From Candidatus Levyibacteriota bacterium (GTDB lineage Bacteria > Patescibacteriota > Microgenomatia > Levybacterales > UBA12049), in NCBI GenBank assembly GCA_023245515.1, contig JAHFKE010000055.1, positions 1 through 7,333 of the forward strand: a stretch of DNA of 7,333 nt. Direction: 5' to 3'. The notes beneath the pieces were generated by a model. It saw nothing but the letters and a program-made list of their open reading frames with translations. It ran no database searches and had not been told where the DNA came from. Positions 5,382 through 7,333 of the stretch are shown here, one piece after another. How positions within the stretch are numbered: position 1 is the stretch's first letter; every line of letters starts with the position of its first letter. The translations under genes were made by a program, and so were the position numbers.

Positions 5382-6338
5382 ATGAAAATCAAACACGCCG
5401 AATATCAATACTTAGACCTTCTTAAAGATATTCTCAAAAATGGCAATGACAAGATTGTCTTTAATGCTCCCGGTGTCACCATCAGAAGTGTTTTTGGGAG
5501 ACAAACTCGCTACGATCTTTCCCAAGGCTTCCCGCTTTTGACTACGAAAAAAGTTTTTCTCAAAGCGATCATTTACGAACTACTTTGGTTCATTCAGGGA
5601 TCATCAAACGTTAAGTATCTGATAGACAATAATGTGCATATTTGGGATGAATGGGCGTATAAAAATTATAAAAAGGCGCATGAAAAGGGTGAGGTGAAAT
5701 TTATGACGCAAGAAAAATTTGTTGAAGAGATAAAGGCACGAGCTGCCACCTCTACTTTTGTTAAAAAATGGGGAGACATTGGAAATGTATACGGAGTCCA
5801 GTGGAGAAAATGGAAGACGAGCGATGGGAGAACAGTTGATCAACTGGCATGGGCGTTGAATGAGCTAAAGACCACGCCTTTTCGTAAATCAATCGTCGTG
5901 TCTGCGTGGAATCCTGAATTTATTTATGAAATGGCAGCTCCTGGTAAGTCGATGGCACTTCCTCCATGTCACACAATTTACCAATTTAATGTTGTTGGTG
6001 ATCGATTGAACCTACAGCTTTATCAAAGAAGTGCAGATTCTTTTCTCGGAGTTCCATTTAATATAGCCAGTTATGCGCTCTTTACTATGATGATTGCGCA
6101 AGTTGTCGGACTTAAGCCTGGAGAATTTGTACACACCTTCGGAGATGCGCATATTTACAGCAATCATTTCGCTCAGGTTAAAGAGCAGTTGAAGAGGAAG
6201 CCCAATCCCTTTCCGACCATGAAGATAAATCCAAAGGTAAAAAATATTGATGACTTTGTTTTTGAAGATTTTACCCTTGAAGGTTATGATCCACATCCTC
6301 CGATCAAAGGGGATATAACGGTTGTAGGAGGCTTCTAA
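5382..6338 (+). CDS. thyA: Thymidylate synthase
   Basis: 318 residues, the long form like the 316-residue Lactobacillus casei enzyme. It methylates dUMP to dTMP with methylene-tetrahydrofolate, which becomes dihydrofolate. Seen: GRQTRYDL (39-46), FPLLTTKK (50-57), VYGVQWRKW (136-144), ALPPCH with nucleophile C196, LYQRSADSFLGVPFNIAS (213-230) with R216 and N227 for dUMP, and HIYSNH (267-272). About 40 residues (about 93-135) form the extra insert of long-form enzymes. The C-terminus is DPHPPIKGDITVVGGF, longer than the usual ending and finishing in Phe instead of Val/Ile. The last residues normally close the active site, so this may alter it. The partner gene folA follows but is separated by a four-helix-bundle gene. 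Confidence 0.97.
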   Translation: MKIKHAEYQYLDLLKDILKNGNDKIVFNAPGVTIRSVFGRQTRYDLSQGFPLLTTKKVFLKAIIYELLWFIQGSSNVKYLIDNNVHIWDEWAYKNYKKAHEKGEVKFMTQEKFVEEIKARAATSTFVKKWGDIGNVYGVQWRKWKTSDGRTVDQLAWALNELKTTPFRKSIVVSAWNPEFIYEMAAPGKSMALPPCHTIYQFNVVGDRLNLQLYQRSADSFLGVPFNIASYALFTMMIAQVVGLKPGEFVHTFGDAHIYSNHFAQVKEQLKRKPNPFPTMKINPKVKNIDDFVFEDFTLEGYDPHPPIKGDITVVGGF

Positions 6339-6341
6339 GCG

Positions 6342-6379
6342 TAGTATTGCGTATTAGGTATGCAGTATAAAGTATAAGG
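6342..6379 (+). repeat. Left heptad array of the four-helix-bundle cassette
   Basis: Five tandem 7-bp units (6343-6377) have GTAT at 6344, 6351, 6358, 6365 and 6372, exactly every 7 bases, followed by GG and the ATG. The whole 38 bases match the reverse complement of 6739-6776 at 28 positions without a gap. The last units create TATAAA (6366-6371) 8 bases before the start codon, so the array may also work as a promoter element. Confidence 0.8.
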
Positions 6380-6757
6380 ATGCAGAAAATTCAAAGCTTT
6401 ACAGATCTCATCGCTTGGAAAGAAGGACACAAGCTCGTGCTGGATATCTATAAAATAACTTCTAGTTTTCCACAAAGAGAATCATATGTCTTGACTGATC
6501 AAATGAGGAGATGTGTTATTTCAATAACGACTAATATTGCTGAGGGTTTTTCAAGAAAAACAAATAAAGAAAAAGCACAATTTTACTATATATCTTTGGG
6601 ATCAACGACAGAATTGCAAAATCAATTATTAATAGCGAAAGATTTACGTTATTTAGAAAAATCTGCATTTGATGAGTTAGCAAATAGCACAATCTATATT
6701 CATAAATTGCTTTTTGGTTTAATAAAAAGTTCTAAAAAGCTTATACCGTATACTTAA
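6380..6757 (+). CDS. Four-helix-bundle protein, S23/23S rRNA intervening-sequence family
   Basis: 125 residues of the S23/IVP family, related in fold to the Avd protein of diversity-generating retroelements. Signature residues: FTDLIAWKEGHKLVLDIY (7-24), FPQRESYVLTDQMRR (30-44), NIAEGFSRK (52-60), KAQFYYISLGSTTELQ (65-80), LRYLE (89-93), LLFGLIKS (110-117). The family forms barrel-like pentamers of helical bundles with a basic surface and is thought to bind nucleic acid; the real function is unknown. It has no known role in nucleotide metabolism, yet interrupts thyA-folA. Its codons look richer in A and T than those of its neighbours. AAGG abuts the ATG with no spacing, too close for a normal ribosome site; the next Met is residue 42, so the start is sound. 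The right heptad array overlaps its last codons (LIPYT and stop). Confidence 0.92.
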   Translation: MQKIQSFTDLIAWKEGHKLVLDIYKITSSFPQRESYVLTDQMRRCVISITTNIAEGFSRKTNKEKAQFYYISLGSTTELQNQLLIAKDLRYLEKSAFDELANSTIYIHKLLFGLIKSSKKLIPYT

Positions 6758-6776
6758 TACTGTATACTGAATACTA
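6739..6776 (-). repeat. Right heptad array of the four-helix-bundle cassette (inverted)
   Basis: Five tandem 7-bp units (6741-6775) have ATAC at 6743, 6750, 6757, 6764 and 6771. Read on the minus strand this is the same GTAT-based heptad as the left array, so the two form an imperfect inverted repeat of 38 bases (28 identical). Within it, 6748-6761 and 6762-6775 are a 14-bp direct repeat with one difference. It covers the end of the four-helix gene and stops 1 base before the folA ATG, supplying TATACT (6763-6768) upstream of folA. Confidence 0.8.
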
Positions 6777-6777
6777 T

Positions 6778-7278
6778 ATGAAAGTTTCAATTATTGTTGC
6801 AATGGACGAGAAGCGGGGGATTGGGAAGAATCAGGATCTTCTCTTTAAGATTCCTGAAGACGGAAAGAGAGTTCGCGAAACGACGAATGGACATCCGCTT
6901 GTGATGGGGAGAAAAACATTTGAATCCCTCGGAAGACTTCTTCCGAATCGTACTCATGTTGTCGTCACCAGAGATCCTCAATCGCTAAAAAACCTTTCGT
7001 ACCAGCCCCATGAGATTGTTTCTTCAGTGAAAGAAGGCGTTGAGGTTGCTCGAAAATATCCAGGATCTGAGGAGATTTTTATTTTTGGTGGCGGACAGAT
7101 TTATAAGGAATCTCTGGAGCAGGGATTGGTGGACAGGTTGTATTTGACGCTTGTAGAAGGTGATTATGGTGCAGACACCTTTTTCCCGGACTATTCAGAT
7201 TTAGGTTTTAAAGTCATCAAAGAAGAAAGTCATGGATTGGATGGATATCAGTATCGATTTGTTGATTTGGAAAAATAG
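6778..7278 (+). CDS. folA: Dihydrofolate reductase
   Basis: 166 residues, normal length. It reduces dihydrofolate with NADPH and so recycles the cofactor spent by ThyA. Seen: IVAMDEKRGIGKNQDLLF (6-23), IPEDGK with the substrate-binding acid D28, GHPLVMGRKTFESLG (38-52), LPNRTHVVVTRD (55-66), the NADPH glycine motif IFGGGQIY (102-109), YLTLVEGDYGADTFFP (122-137). Two active-site positions are unusual: Phe23 in place of the common Trp, and Gly29 after the acid where Leu is common. The start directly follows the heptad array; no Shine-Dalgarno site is seen. It is the last complete gene of the thymidylate cluster. Confidence 0.96.
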   Translation: MKVSIIVAMDEKRGIGKNQDLLFKIPEDGKRVRETTNGHPLVMGRKTFESLGRLLPNRTHVVVTRDPQSLKNLSYQPHEIVSSVKEGVEVARKYPGSEEIFIFGGGQIYKESLEQGLVDRLYLTLVEGDYGADTFFPDYSDLGFKVIKEESHGLDGYQYRFVDLEK

Positions 7279-7307
7279 TTGACAGGTTTGTCTCCATCTC
7301 TTAATCT
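7279..7307 (+). promoter_or_regulatory. Possible promoter after folA for a gene beyond the right edge
   Basis: A perfect TTGACA (7279-7284), beginning right after the folA stop, is followed after 17 bases by TAATCT (7302-7307), three of six to consensus. An ATG at 7318 opens a frame that is still open at the edge (Met-Asp-Gln-Ile-Val), so a new gene may start there, but only five codons are visible. Confidence 0.35.
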
Positions 7308-7322
7308 TAATAAAGAGATGGA
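7293..7322. repeat. 10-bp perfect inverted repeat after folA
   Basis: TCCATCTCTT (7293-7302) and AAGAGATGGA (7313-7322) are perfect complements around a 10-base loop. No T-run follows on either strand, so it is not a standard intrinsic terminator. It overlaps the putative -10 and covers the ATG at 7318, so it could be an operator or an RNA hairpin hiding a start codon. Confidence 0.55.
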
Positions 7323-7333
7323 TCAAATTGTAA

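Noticed and set aside
5604..6296. Minus-strand frames at 5604-5843 and 6012-6296 opposite thyA
   Set aside because: thyA is fully conserved across these regions.
6343..6775. Heptad arrays as a CRISPR array
   Set aside because: Units are 7 bases with no spacers, and the enclosed sequence is a protein gene.
6339..6779. Four-helix-bundle gene as an rRNA intervening sequence
   Set aside because: No 23S rRNA sequence surrounds it; it lies between two protein genes.
6787..6981. Minus-strand frame opposite folA
   Set aside because: folA motifs cover the region; no independent signal.

Overview
The window looks like a piece of a small-genome Candidate Phyla Radiation (Patescibacteria) bacterium, most likely of the Microgenomates group. 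This is an inference from gene content and style, not from a marker gene. The signs are secreted proteins with a Lys-rich start, one membrane helix and an Arg-Ala-Ser motif just outside it; a cohesin-like and a dockerin-like domain on one chain; a four-helix-bundle (S23/IVP family) gene flanked by 7-bp repeat arrays; and few clear Shine-Dalgarno sites. TGA is used as a stop, so the code is standard.

Left half (1-2989, minus strand): three genes for membrane or surface proteins. A small two-helix membrane protein (2651-2989, possibly extended to 3046) is followed by a good sigma70-type promoter (2615-2643). This promoter drives a cohesin/dockerin protein (1371-2585) and, 4 bases later, a von Willebrand factor A (VWA) protein that runs off the left edge (1366 down to 1). 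The VWA gene is open over its whole 455 visible codons. The two secreted proteins share the same N-terminal anchor design and a 16-base identical stretch near their starts, so they look like parts of one envelope or adhesion system.

Right half (3082-7278, plus strand): a compact cluster for thymidine nucleotide synthesis: dcd, tmk, a second protein of the Dcd/dUTPase fold, a Nudix hydrolase, thyA, a four-helix-bundle gene and folA. Dcd makes dUTP, the second fold member or the Nudix protein is the candidate for dUTP to dUMP, ThyA makes dTMP and dihydrofolate, FolA regenerates tetrahydrofolate, and Tmk makes dTDP. The four-helix-bundle gene is the one member with no role in this pathway. It sits between thyA and folA and carries five 7-bp repeats on each side in inverted orientation, like an inserted cassette.

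The most interesting signals are that heptad-flanked cassette; two further 7-bp-periodic tracts at 3034-3068 and 4324-4344; the second Dcd/dUTPase-fold protein, which lacks both classical catalytic acids; the shared N-terminal anchor motif; and matching promoter-like elements 6 bases before the dcd and thyA start codons, suggesting leaderless transcripts. All of the window is accounted for by genes or short gaps; no gene-free stretch exceeds 300 bases, and I see no tRNA, rRNA, CRISPR array or transposase.
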